A stretch of DNA of 64,000 bases from Mantis religiosa (Eukaryota > Arthropoda > Insecta > Mantodea > Mantidae): assembly GCA_030765055.1 (NCBI GenBank), contig JAUKNK010000147.1, forward strand, positions 3,440,001 to 3,504,000, written 5' to 3'. Positions 53,891-64,000 of this stretch are shown piece after piece (within the stretch, counting starts at the first letter, position 1; each line of letters opens with the position of its first letter). The notes beneath the pieces were generated by a model that was not told where the DNA came from, did no database searches, and worked only from the letters and a program-made list of their open reading frames with translations. Both the position numbers and the translations under genes were made by a program.

Positions 53891-54977
53891 GGACAGAGTC
53901 TTTCAATGTACTGTACATTTTCTCCTTGGTTTGTTTAGGCGTTAAATCTTTCAAATGGATGTATTTAATCACTGTTTGTTTTTCCAAGCCCTCCATTTTC
54001 ATGAACTTCTACACTTGTCTTGTTTAAAATGCTGTCATTCAAAATCTAAACAAGCTGCTGACCTGTAACTATGGATACAAGCATGTCTAGAGTTAAACTA
54101 TATGATGACCTCTGTCAAACTGCCTCTCTATGTGAGGAGCGAGACTTATCAGCCGACATTTGTATAATGCTGCATGCTCTTTTCTCCATCAAATAGCTCA
54201 CACTGCACTTTTATCTTCACCCTTAGTCCCTTCAGAAACTGTTCCTGTCCTCATCCATGCCAGCCCTTCTCTTTCTCCCTTATTGCAATAATCCATGTAT
54301 TCTTCTCTTCCCCACTTTCTTTTTATTAGTCTATAGAATCTCAATGATTGTTTACTTTCTAAGCTCTCCCATAACTCTTGTCTTCTTATGTCTATCCTAT
54401 TTCTGACCATCTTCCAAAATCCTTCTCCACATCCACCTTGCTTAACAGAGAAAACTAACTCGGCCTTCAATCACCTCGAGGTACATAGTACGTCGCAGTC
54501 TTTTGTAAGTTTCAGAGGCTGTATTATTTAAATAAAACAGAATTTTACTGCACCTTACTGCTTCTTTCACATCACCTCCCTTTTGTGGTATGAAAGTGCA
54601 AGCAGAGTTCATAAAATAGAGCATTACTACCAACTTGCCAATACAACAGTCTTGCTGCATATGGGTATTATATATAAAACCTCATTCTTTTCAGATAGTC
54701 ATGGTAAAAACAGAAAACATATCAAGAAAAGTACAGGAAAAAATCAATTTCAGTTTTTATTGATTTGCACTAATATCTATTTATGCTGCCCCAATTTCTT
54801 TTATTGCTTTATACAGATTTAAAGAACTTCTGTCCTCAAAGCGTGTACAAATTTTCTGCTTATCATTTGTACTTTCCAAAATCTACTCTCAGTGCTTTTC
54901 TCTTGTCATTTATCGCTTGTTCTAGTCATCTCTCATACACTGTATGTACTGTAATAGCCTATGTATTTGTACTGTAC

Positions 54978-56129
54978 TACCTAGTCTAGCCATAAATATT
55001 GTTACAACTTGAAAAGTGAAAAATGCAAATACCATGCAATATGATTTAATTGACTTTTAGCATCTTCTACCCACAGGCATTCGTTACACATAACACCAAT
55101 CACTTTTCGAAATGACCTTGTTTTGCATGGACACAGGCAATGATTCTTTGTGACTACTCGTCTTTGGCAGATTGATGACATCAGGGGGAAATCTGCCACT
55201 GCTGACAAGAAGTAATGTTTTAAACTACCAATGGTCGGTCGTTTCCTCTTGCAGTTGATGCCCTCAAGCAGTGACCACAGTCGGTAGTCCAATGTTTTCA
55301 GGTCGAGACTGCTACTGGGCCAATTTTCAGGCGAAATGAAGTCAGGGACATGACGCTAAAGCCATGCTTGCGTTGACCTGGCCTTGTGGGCAGGGGCGGA
55401 ATCCTGCTGGAAAGTCCATGGTTGGTTTTCAATGTGCCACTCAAGTTCTTGACAATAGGCTCCAAAACAGTGCTTTCACACACAATCACTGAGGATGGAT
55501 GATAGGCTCACTGAGCTTTAGCTGCCAAGATGATGATGCCTAAATCCCGTCATTTTGCACATTGAAAGACTTGTCAATAGTGAAAACTTTTTCATCAGTG
55601 AAGAGGATGTTCCGATGAGCATTTTGAGCGTAATGCTGTAGGAGATGACATTTAAGCACTCTCAGCGTCCTTTACTTTGACGATAAGCCCTTAGTCCAAG
55701 GTCATTTCAAGTGACAAGATAGCCTGCTTTCACACAGTATTTCTCCTAACACAAGCCGCTATTGCTTTTTGTGCTGCTGGAATCCTGATGATGCATGGTC
55801 AACCCTCCCTAGGCCGGTGCTTTACAGTCCCAGTTGCAGTGAATCACTCAATGGTGAGGTACACAAGCATACGGCTGATTTTCAGCTTTTGTAGCATCTT
55901 GAAAATGTCACTTGTAGATTTTCCAACTTTATTCAACACAATGATGGATACACGATTTTCATAATCACCCCATTCTATGGTGAAACCTGGAGCTAAATAC
56001 TTCCTCTTTCAAAGATAAGCTAACAATGGTTCAATGTTAAGGTGTGCACACATGCAGTTGTTTACAAGCCAAACTGGATGTACAGTATGTGATAAAAATT
56101 TGTAACAGTATTTATGGCAAGACTAGGTA
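54978..56129 (-). pseudogene. DD37D (maT-like) element, right copy, both TIRs kept
   Basis: Both ends are visible: TACCTAGTCTAGCCATAAAT at 54978 and ATTTATGGCAAGACTAGGTA to 56129, 1152 bp, flanked by TA-containing sequence. The transposase is in broken frames (VCESTVLEPIVKNLSGTL; MDYRLWSLLEGINCKRKRP). This copy defines the element's true length. Confidence 0.75.
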
Positions 56130-56322
56130 CAGACTAGTCAGTAGTAAAAAGGCAGCGAGCTTCTGCTGTTTTAGTTTGGTGTATTGTTTATGAGCAGCAC
56201 AATATCGCATCTGCTTTAACATTAGATAACATTAGAAGTTTATTTGTCAATTTTTTCGGCTTGACTCTCGAAATAAAGCATGAATTTCTGTATGTTTGTT
56301 ACGGCTTATGTGTGGATCATAA

Positions 56323-56575
56323 CTACAGCTGGTTCACCAATACTGGCTGAATATGAATAATCTTTATTTTCACTGTCCGTAACACTTCATGATGCAATAA
56401 TGTCTTCCTCTGTAATCGGTTTATAACCTCTGTCATTATCAATGTCTTCTTCCTCAACATCGGAACAGTCATCCATATTTTTAAAAATGACAATATAATC
56501 TTCTTCCACACTTATTATTTCTTCTTCTTCAATCTTGCTTTCTGAAAGTCACACACCCAGGCCTCAAATTTTTCC
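56323..56575 (-). pseudogene. acidic open frame, right copy, broken
   Basis: Mirror of 15172-15444; substitutions break the long acidic frame. Supports calling the left ORF non-functional. Confidence 0.3.
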
Positions 56576-56759
56576 ATGAATTTATCAAAGTTTCTGTTCT
56601 AACCTAGTCAGTGCAATGAATTCGCCCGCTGGCAAGAAAATTTGAGTAATGTACTTATGAGAATAACAATTTATCTCTGTAAAACAAGTCTTCATTTAAA
56701 TTAAATTTAAAGGAAGTCAATGAATGACATTAAACAACACTTTTAATATATCGAGATTT

Positions 56760-58260
56760 AACTGTATTGGAACACCACAGTGAAGCGAAATAATTATTAA
56801 TTTATAGATGAGTCAAAATTATTACTCATCGGCTTCACTTACGTACCTATTTACGACTCATTTATAAATTAATACTTACTTTTAAGTTTTTCCAGAACAT
56901 GTTTCAGAGACTTTGCCTCCATCCTCAACCGGCCATCGACTGGTTCTCATTGGTGTAGTTGACGATATTTTGTCATAGGTTTCCTCTGGTGGTGGTTTGA
57001 GGAACTTGCTGAACAAATATTTCTAGGGAATGTCAAAATTGAATACTTTCTTCCTATTTTTTGAAATGAATATTTGTTCCCATGTGGACAGTTCTTGTTT
57101 TCCTGATGTTTTTTGTTTTAGTAGTTTTGGTTCTGGAATTATGTTGCAATTATTCCCCAAAATGCGTGGCGACTGCTAATTTTTCTAATTGTTTATATTT
57201 TATGTTCGAAAAATGTTCCTTTGTTTTGCTTCTAAATTTCTTTTGGTTCTTCCAATATAAATTTGACTACAGTCACAACATTAAATTTGATATATGCCAG
57301 ATTTTTTGTTAGAGGGAGTGGCATCTTTGATGTTTAAACAAATTAGGTTTTTTAAGGAGTAATTGTTGACTGGTGCTAGTTGAATGTTCTGTTTTTTGAA
57401 GACTTTTTTGAATTTATCAAAGGCCAATGGATGGTAAGTGAATTTTTTAAAAGATAATATTAGTTTCTGTAGCTGAGAGGGTTGGGGTTTCCTTTATTAG
57501 CATCTTCTTTTTTGCTAAGTTCTCTTTTTTGTCTTCTAATAATTTGGGAAAGTCATTTTTGTGCTATTTCAATAATTTTGTTGTATTCTGTTTTGTATTC
57601 TTCTGCTGTGAGAGGGATGTTGACCAGTATGTGTGCTAAACTATTGAAGATTGCCTGTTTGTGGGATTAGCTTTTATGTAGTTGTATGTCTGTGTTGGAA
57701 TTTCTGTAAATGCCAAAGTTTAGTCTGTTTTTATTCCTCGTTACCTTTAGATACAAAAATGGTAAATACTCGTCTTTTTCTATTTCGACATTGAACTTGA
57801 TGCTTTTTTCTTGGATATTTAAAAGTTTTAGTGCATCACTGGTGTGTTTTTTTGGTACTACTGTAGTCAAATTTACATTGAAAAAACCAAAAGAAATTTG
57901 GAAATAAGAGCAAAGGAACACTTTAGAAACATAGAATATAAACAATTAGAAAAATCAGCAGTTGCCACACATTCTTGGGAAAAAAACCAACATAAATCCA
58001 GAACCAAAACTACTTAAACATACATCAGGAAAACAACAACTATCCATATGGAAACAAATCTTCATTTCAAAAAATAGGAACAAAGTATTCAATTTTGACA
58101 TCCCCTAAAAAGAGTTGTTCAGCAAGTTACTTGAACCGCCACCAGAGGAGACCTATGACAAAATATCGCCAGCTACACCACTGAGAACCAGTCGATATCT
58201 GGTTGACGATGGAGGAAAATAGTCTCTGAAACATGTTCTGGGAAATTTAAAAGTAAGTAT
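56760..58260 (-). pseudogene. Penelope-like element C, right copy
   Basis: Mirror of 13510-14905 including the head-to-head join (at ~57880). RT piece 57667-57945 carries KKHTSDALKLLNIQEKSIKF. The rearrangement predates the arms. Confidence 0.7.
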
Positions 58261-59170
58261 TAAATTTTATAGAGAGTCGTATTTATTACACATCAGCTTC
58301 ACTTACGTATCTAATTTGAGGACATGTTTCGCGACCCATCATTCGCATTGTCGACTCTAATGCGACTAAAGCTTGATCGAGTGGTGTGGATAGTTCTGGA
58401 GTTGCTACTGCCATCTGTTGATTACGTGATGAATTTAAATGTAGGATTATCTTTTGGCAGCATTTCAAAATTCATTATGTGGCTTTTATGCTTTTCGATG
58501 TATATTCTCTCCCATGTGACGAGTTCACTATAATTTTGTACATATTTTAGTAATTTGGTGCTATCTTCAATTTCGTGGTTTTCAGACCAGAAATGAGCTG
58601 CTATTGCGGACTTATCAATATTTTTGTATCTTAAATGCCTAAAATGTTCTTTCTTTCTAGTGCCTATGTTTCTTTTTGACCTCCCTATGTAAATCCTTTC
58701 ACAGTCTTTACACTTCACACTTTTCTTCTGGTTTTATCTTATCAATGTTATTACTGTTAAGTAGGTCTTTAATTTTGTTAATTGATGGAAATTAATCATT
58801 TCTCCACACTAGCCGCATATAGGCTAAAGTTTTTGATAGATAGAGTCAACATGAAAAATTCAATGCCATGGCCAGGATTTGAAACACGGATCTCCTGGTT
58901 TCCGTCCAGACGCTCTTAACCCTTGAGCTACCATGGCCAACGTGCCATCCTGACATTAAATTCTCCAATTGGCTCATATATTTCCCCGGTAGACCACTAG
59001 GTTTTTAATGTTGTAATTGTTTTTGGTGCCAATGTTATATTGTATGTCTTGAATATTTTTGGAACCTTTTGTGGCCCATGAGTGGTAAGTAAATTTAGCA
59101 CCTCTAATTTCTTGTTTTATTGGTGAAAGAACTGTGATCTGTTTCAATTTTTTTGATTGGAAACAACACA
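58261..59170 (-). pseudogene. Penelope-like element B, right copy
   Basis: Mirror of 12541-13500. The GIY-YIG domain is open from 58718 to 58422: MKCKDCERIYIGRSKRNIGT, KKEHFRHLRYKNIDKSAIAA, then ELVTWERIYIEKHKSHIMNF. Better preserved than the left copy. A SINE splits it at 58775-59001. Confidence 0.75.
58775..59001 (-). mobile_element. tRNA-headed SINE, right copy, without inverted tip
   Basis: Mirror of 12677-13006 but ends at GTAGACCACTAG, directly against GTTTTTAATG. The left copy has ~80 bp more, including the inverted tip. Either the right copy lost the tip, or the left gained it. Confidence 0.7.
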
Positions 59171-59830
59171 TTGAAAAATTAATAAAGAAAATAAATATGG
59201 GACTATATATTTTAAAACAGGCAGCACAGCAAATGGATAGAGAAACTCTGATACAAATTTACTATGCAGTCATACATTCTTATTTATGCTATGGCGTGGT
59301 ATTATGGGGAAATGTGCAGAAAAAAGCAATGATAGGAATATTAAGACTCCAGAAATATGCCATCAGAATAACTTGTAAAATAAAAATGACGGATTCGTGT
59401 AGAAATGTTTATAAAACGTTAAATGTATTAATGTTTACAGCATTGTATATATGAGTGCATTAAATACGCAACAAAAAATTGCAGCAACCAAAATAAAAAT
59501 ATGTACATACACATAACACAAGAAGAAAACAAAATTATTTCTTAAACAGATTAAGAGGAACATTAAGTAACAAAAATATGGAAAATAAATCTAAACAATT
59601 GCACAATAATTTACCAAATTAAATAAAACAGATACCAGAACAAAAATTTAAACTTAAAGAAATTAAAATGTACGAGTCTACCAGTGTACTCTATAGAGGA
59701 GTATAAAAGGTTAAATAAAGCCTAAGTAGTATATGTACCCTCTGCTTATTTATATAAACCTACTGACGTATCCTATGTATTTTGGATCATACGGATGAAA
59801 TAAAAATGAAATGAAATGAAATTCAAGAGC
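59134..59830 (+). pseudogene. LINE 3' end (ORF2 C-terminus), right copy
   Basis: Open 59134-59454: HIEKLIKKINMGLYILKQAA, then YAVIHSYLCYGVVLWGNVQK. Longer open frame than on the left. Ends in (TGAAA)n near 59800-59822. Confidence 0.75.
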
Positions 59831-59949
59831 TGACGATGCGAACGATGGTTCGCGAAGCATGTCCTCAAATTTGGTACGTAAGTTAAGCTGATGTGTAATA
59901 AATACGACTATCTATAATTTAATAGTTATTTCACTTCACTGAGGTGTTC

Positions 59950-61670
59950 CAATACAGTTAAATTTCGATATATTAAAAGTAAGTGTTGTTTAGTGTCATT
60001 AATAAACTCCCTCTAAATTTAATTTATTACAACACTGTTTTCAACACTTCCATTTACTATGCTAAACCATATATGCTTTTCTCCCGAAGCTGGTCCTGGT
60101 TATCCGGATGTTCACGACACTGCTATCACCTAATTTTAATATCAGAAACAATATTTTAAAATTCTCTCCACTATTACACCTTTCTTTCTCAGGCAAAAAC
60201 TACAATAATTTATTACCTATCAAAATTTTATTTCAGTTGTTTCTCATCTCTTGTTACCTTTGCATTTCACCTCATATAGAACACAATGTTATCGTTATGT
60301 TTTTTTATTTATTTATTTACAGTCACACAGATTAGAACTATATAAAACCAAACCTACTGCTGCAGCTCATGAACTGTATAATAAACTCCATAACTATCTG
60401 AAACATATTCAAAATCTTAAAATATTGAAGAAAAAATTAAAAAAATATTGTATTGAACGTTGCGTTTATTCAATTGACGAATTTCTTAGACAATATTGAC
60501 TAAATAAAAATATTTGCCACTTGGGCTTTACCTATCTTAACAAATTGGTGTTGATACTTCTTTTCAAAAGGAAAAACATTATTTTTGCTATTGTTTCTGA
60601 TAAACAAATTAACGAATCTTTAAAATTACTAAATGTACAAGATAAAGCTATAAAATTCACATTGGAAACTGAAATTAATGTATTTCTGCCTTTTATGGAC
60701 TTGAAGATAATAAATAATATAAACTAAACTTTGGTATTTATAGGAAATCTACTAATATTGATAATTACATACAAAATAAAAGTTTTAACCCTTTTTCACA
60801 TAAATTTGTTGTTCTTAGTATTTTGATTTATAGATTAATAGACATACCCTTTGATAAAGAGGAATTTAATTAAGAATATAAACATAATATTAATACTGCT
60901 CTAGTTAATAGTTTTAATAAAGACTTTATACAAAAGAAGATTGAAACATTTAAATATCCAAAAACTGTTAATGATATTTGTACCCTTATAAAAATAAAAT
61001 ACAATTATAATTTTAAAAAATTTACTTACCATCCTTGGTTTAATAAACATTATCAAAAATGTTTAAATAAGTTGGTATAACTCTGGTTCCTCAAAATAAA
61101 TATAGTATTAAAAATTTACTGAATTTCTCTAAAAAAATTCCTAATAATAAAAAGTCTGGTATTTATCAATTTAATTATTTAGATTGTGATTAGGTTTATA
61201 TTGGAAAGACGAAACGTAATTTAGAAACCAGAACGAAAGAACATTAAGTATAAACAAACAGATAAATCGGCCGTAGCAGAATATTTTTGGTATAAATGGA
61301 ACAAGGAAAATATATCCTGAAGTGAAATTATTAAAACAATTAAACGGTCCGATGGATTTAATAGTGTGGGAAAAAAATATTTATTTTAAAAAATAAACAT
61401 CGCGTACTGAGTTTCGAAATACCAACAGTTGATTCTATTTGTAGGTTTGTTTCATTTTCAGATGTTGGTAATACTAAAAAAAAAAAAACATAAGAAAGGC
61501 ACGGTAACCGTTATCCTTGACAACAGAGTCTATGTGTGGACTGAGGAATTGTTTGCGAAATGGATTTTCATTTGAAAAGAAGTATCAACAATAATTTGTT
61601 AAGAAAATAGAAGCCTAAGTGGCAAATATTTTTATTTGTATAATATTTATTGTTTCACTGTAGCTAGCTT
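59950..61670 (+). pseudogene. Penelope-like element A, right copy
   Basis: Mirror of 9840-11640. Pieces 60251-60499, 60521-60727 (KLLNVQDKAIKFTLETEIN) and a GIY-YIG remnant near 61195-61245. The SINE that sits at 10086-10360 on the left is represented only by TATAAATGGAACAAGGAAAA. Confidence 0.7.
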
Positions 61671-61877
61671 CATTTTTATGTAATCTTAGGTAATATTGAC
61701 TAAATAAATAGTATTTGGATAATATAAGTGTAATAGTGTATAGTTTATGATTTATTATTGTAATTAGGTTATTTTAGAACTTGATTATGTAGATATTAAA
61801 CTATGTGATTTTCTGGTTGCACATATTTAACTTGACGATGCTTTGAATATGTTTTGTATTCCTTTAAGCAGATAATA

Positions 61878-61936
61878 AATGAATGAATGAATGAATGAAT
61901 GAATGAATGAATCAATCAATCAATCAATCAATCAAT
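61878..61936. repeat. AATG/AATC microsatellite beside the nanos acceptor, right copy
   Basis: About eight AATG and six CAAT units, longer than the left copy, ending ~15 bp before the acceptor. Confidence 0.9.
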
Positions 61937-61953
61937 GTGGTATTTGATTGCAG

Positions 61954-62264
61954 GTGATGAAGACGAAGAGCAGTGGTGCTCATTCTGCTACAAGAACGGC
62001 GAAACAATGACTTTTACAAGAAGTCATAATCTTCGTTTTTCAGTCACAAAGGTAGTAGAATGTCCAATACTAAGAGCATACCAATGTGAGTATTGCAAAG
62101 CTACTGGGGATTTTGCTCACACTCGGAGCCACTGTCCACTCTTGCGCAGTTTGGCAGGCAGAGTACCCGCAACATCTGTAGCGCTCAAAGGCACTGAACG
62201 ACAATCCAATGGCAGGATAAGGTCTGACAACAAAGCCAGATCCACTGCAAAACAGATGAAGTAA
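61954..62264 (+). CDS. nanos: nanos terminal exon (zinc-finger domain), right copy
   Basis: Acceptor TTTGATTGCAG|GTGATGA, 311 nt, 102 residues and a stop. All eight zinc ligands remain (CSFC, H, C; CEYC, H, C). Ten substitutions separate it from the left exon and only one is silent. They include Arg-Asp-Pro to Arg-Phe-Ser in the conserved stretch before the fourth ligand. The upstream exon in this arm is frameshifted, so this copy is probably an open but unused exon; expression from another promoter cannot be excluded. Confidence 0.7.
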
Positions 62265-62593
62265 TGAATGTCCTGGCCAATTTCTGAGAACTTTGGTTAC
62301 TAACATTCTTTATATATGGAAGTGTTTAGTTTAGTGTTAAATGTAGCACAGTGTTTGTTCATTTTAGTTTGTAAGTGCCCTAGTTTTAGTCAAAATGTAC
62401 TTACCTGTTGTTTATTTGTGTAACTTTTTCTTCTTTGTCAGCAGTCAGGTTTAATATTTATGTCTGTTTTACAGTTGACCGCAATTTTTCTGCATGTTTT
62501 CACAAATATTTCTTTGATTTCGGATTTGTATTATGAAAAGATGTAAGAATTTTGATGTTAAAGCTGATAAACATGTATATTTAGCACTATATA

Positions 62594-63900
62594 TACGAGG
62601 GGGGACCCAAAAGACACTGGTTTGTTGTCATAAAAATTTTATTGATGAACCTTTCTACAAAATAACTTCAGGCACCATCACACACATCATGGCTTGTATG
62701 ATTTACGAATGCAATAAATGAATCTGAATTACTCTCCATTACATGCGATGCAATTGTCAAGTCTCTTTTCCCACTGTTGGAAGCATGTTTGGAACTCTTC
62801 AAGTTTGATATTGGCCAGTGCAATTTGCGAAACTGTTTTTACCGCCTCCACATCGTCATAACGCTCCCCTTTTAGCGTTTTTTCATTCGTGGAAATAGGA
62901 AAAAGTCGCACGGGGCTAGGTCCGGCGAATACGGAGCATGGGGAACGACAGACCACCTCTGAGATGCCAAGTAGTGTGTCACTCGTAAGGCCGAGTGTGC
63001 TGGAGCGTTGTCGTGATGCAGAAACCAGTCACCTGTACGCCAAAGTTCCGGGCATTTCCTCCTCACATCCTCTCGCAGACGCCTTAAAACATCCAAGTAA
63101 AAGTGCTCATTAACGGTCTGACCAGGGGGTACGAATTCCTGATGCACAATTCCAGGAACATCAAAAAAGACAATGATCATCTGCTTCACATTTGTCCTCA
63201 CTGACCTTGCTTTTTTGGTCTGGGAGAGTTGGGAGTCCTCCACTAGTTTGACGCTTGTTTGGTTTCTGGGTCATACCCGTAATACCAACTCTCATACTCT
63301 GTAATGACTTTGTTCAAGAAGTTTGGATCACGAGCAATCCCTGTTTTCAAGTCCTGACACACATTCATGAGGATGGTTTTGTGCTCCTTTGTGAGAGGAC
63401 GCGGAACAAATTTAGCAGTAACACGTCTCATGTGCAAATCCTCCCTCAAAAGCCGCTGGTACGAGTTCCAGCTGATTCCTGTCGCTGCTGAAATTTGGCC
63501 GATCGTTTGGCACCGATCCTCGTTGATCTTTTGGCGGACCTTTTCAATGTTCTGCTCATTTCACGATGTTGAAGAGCGTCCAGAATGATCTTGGTCCTTA
63601 ACACACGTCTCACCACGTTTAAAGCTCCCAAACCACTCGCAAACCTGTGTGCGGCTCATAGCGTCCTCCTGGAAAGCTTTCTGAGGACTCTTTGTTCTTT
63701 TAAAGTTGCCATAACGACTTCGCAGAGGTAACCCACCAATAGTCAGAGAAACACAATACCACACTTGCACGTTCAGCTCTACACTGACGCCGTCTGCACA
63801 TCTGTTTCATGAACGTCTCTACTAACACCATCTAGCGTGGGAACCCTGTACTACGTCTACGAGTGGCAGCGCCCTCAGAGTCCTTTTTGGGTCCTCCCTC

Positions 63901-63903
<3 letters not shown>
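62594..63903 (-). mobile_element. mariner 1, right copy
   Basis: Mirror of 7515-8817. TIRs TACGAGGGGGGACCC and the complement ending CCCTCGTA. Transposase pieces 63561-63770, 63243-63449, 62872-63243 and 62729-62956. ITEYESW again replaces the first catalytic Asp block; HHDNAPAH and PDLAPCDFF are kept. Frame breaks are similar but not identical to the left copy. Confidence 0.9.

Positions 63904-63950
<47 letters not shown>
63904..63950. repeat. (TA)n microsatellite at the mariner 1 target, right copy
   Basis: About 23 TA dinucleotides, against a handful at the mirror position (7507-7515). Confidence 0.95.
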
Positions 63951-63953
<3 letters not shown>

Positions 63954-64000
63954 GCTTATGTTGATTCTTCAAAGTTAAATGTTTGTTAAGAAATGATAAA

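Larger units (their letters stand above)
51991..54157 (-). mobile_element. mariner 2, right copy
   Basis: Mirror of 17512-20740 with intact outer TIR cores. N-terminus 53559-54002, repeat region, then a direct join from VEVSTPE to KDPIWQRKKN. About 900 bp present on the left (end of the repeat, SINE, DETW block) are deleted here. The C-terminus (53051-53266) has VHENTAAH and YSPDLAPSNYRLIQNL, with the same Glu and Asn substitutions as the left copy. Confidence 0.85.
51590..55000 (-). pseudogene. LINE C-terminal fragment split by mariner 2, right copy
   Basis: Mirror of 16985-21130. The piece 54198-54470 reads RIDIRRQELWESLESKQSLR and REEYMDYCNKGEREGLAWMR in an open frame of 90 codons; 3' flank at 51590-51990. 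The outer limit is approximate. Confidence 0.5.
41071..64000. repeat. right arm of the giant inverted repeat (continues past the window)
   Basis: Mirror image of 7452-34294. The last bases (AAGAAATGATAAA) are the complement of TTTATCATTACTT at 7452, so the arm does not end inside the window. Arm-specific differences are listed with the individual features. Confidence 0.95.

Noticed and set aside
53287..54027. 246-codon plus-strand open frame.
   Set aside because: Antisense shadow of the 81-bp minisatellite in the mariner 2 transposase; openness follows from the repeat.
41071..64000. Right arm as a pure assembly duplication of the left.
   Set aside because: Arms differ by many substitutions, by independent deletions (~900 bp in mariner 2, ~120 bp in mariner 4), by repeat copy numbers and by a frameshift in an exon. 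Not fully excluded without reads.

Overview
The window is AT-rich, repeat-dominated animal DNA, almost certainly from an arthropod and probably an insect with a large genome. The evidence is several mariner/Tc1 lineages, Penelope-like retroelements with GIY-YIG endonuclease, LINE remnants, tRNA-headed SINEs, and one recognisable host gene split into spliced exons. Nothing prokaryotic is present.

Layout. Bases 1-7450 are non-duplicated flank: LINE gag-like relics, a 70-bp tandem repeat, SINE copies and a foldback element. From about 7452 to the right edge the window is one giant inverted repeat. The left arm (about 7452-34294) and the right arm (about 41071-64000, running off the window) carry the same features in mirror order. 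Hand comparison shows a few percent divergence plus arm-specific indels, so the right arm is not a verbatim copy. Each arm holds, from outside inward: a dead mariner (DD34D); a nanos-type zinc-finger exon; Penelope A; a LINE 3' piece; Penelope B and C; a DD37D (maT-like) transposon; a LINE containing a mariner that itself contains another mariner; an upstream coding exon with strong splice sites; Penelope D; an RNase H LINE; two more mariners; a GC-rich SINE composite; a 237-bp mariner deletion derivative; a short segment with no recognised repeat; a ~132-bp tandem array; and a 316-bp tandem array of tRNA-headed SINE units.

The arms meet at about 34294, where the SINE array flips orientation. 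A 6.64-kb LTR-internal-LTR-internal-LTR block (34428-41066), flanked by a 4-bp duplication TCAG, sits 133 bp right of that junction. It is a later insertion into a palindrome that was otherwise almost spacerless. Each internal part encodes a 339-residue coiled-coil protein and no recognisable pol.

The host gene. On the minus strand of the left arm, exon 21238-21464 ends in codon phase 1 with an AG|GTAAGT donor. Exon 9149-9459 starts in the matching phase and encodes a complete double CCHC Nanos zinc finger. In the right arm both exons are present, but the upstream one has lost one base and acquired a stop. The palindrome therefore holds an apparently intact nanos 3' part and a decaying mirror copy, with TE-filled introns. 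The first exon was not found.

Main story: a SINE family that repeatedly inserts as inverted pairs, that has been amplified into a satellite, and that forms the exact centre of a large palindrome carrying a germline gene.
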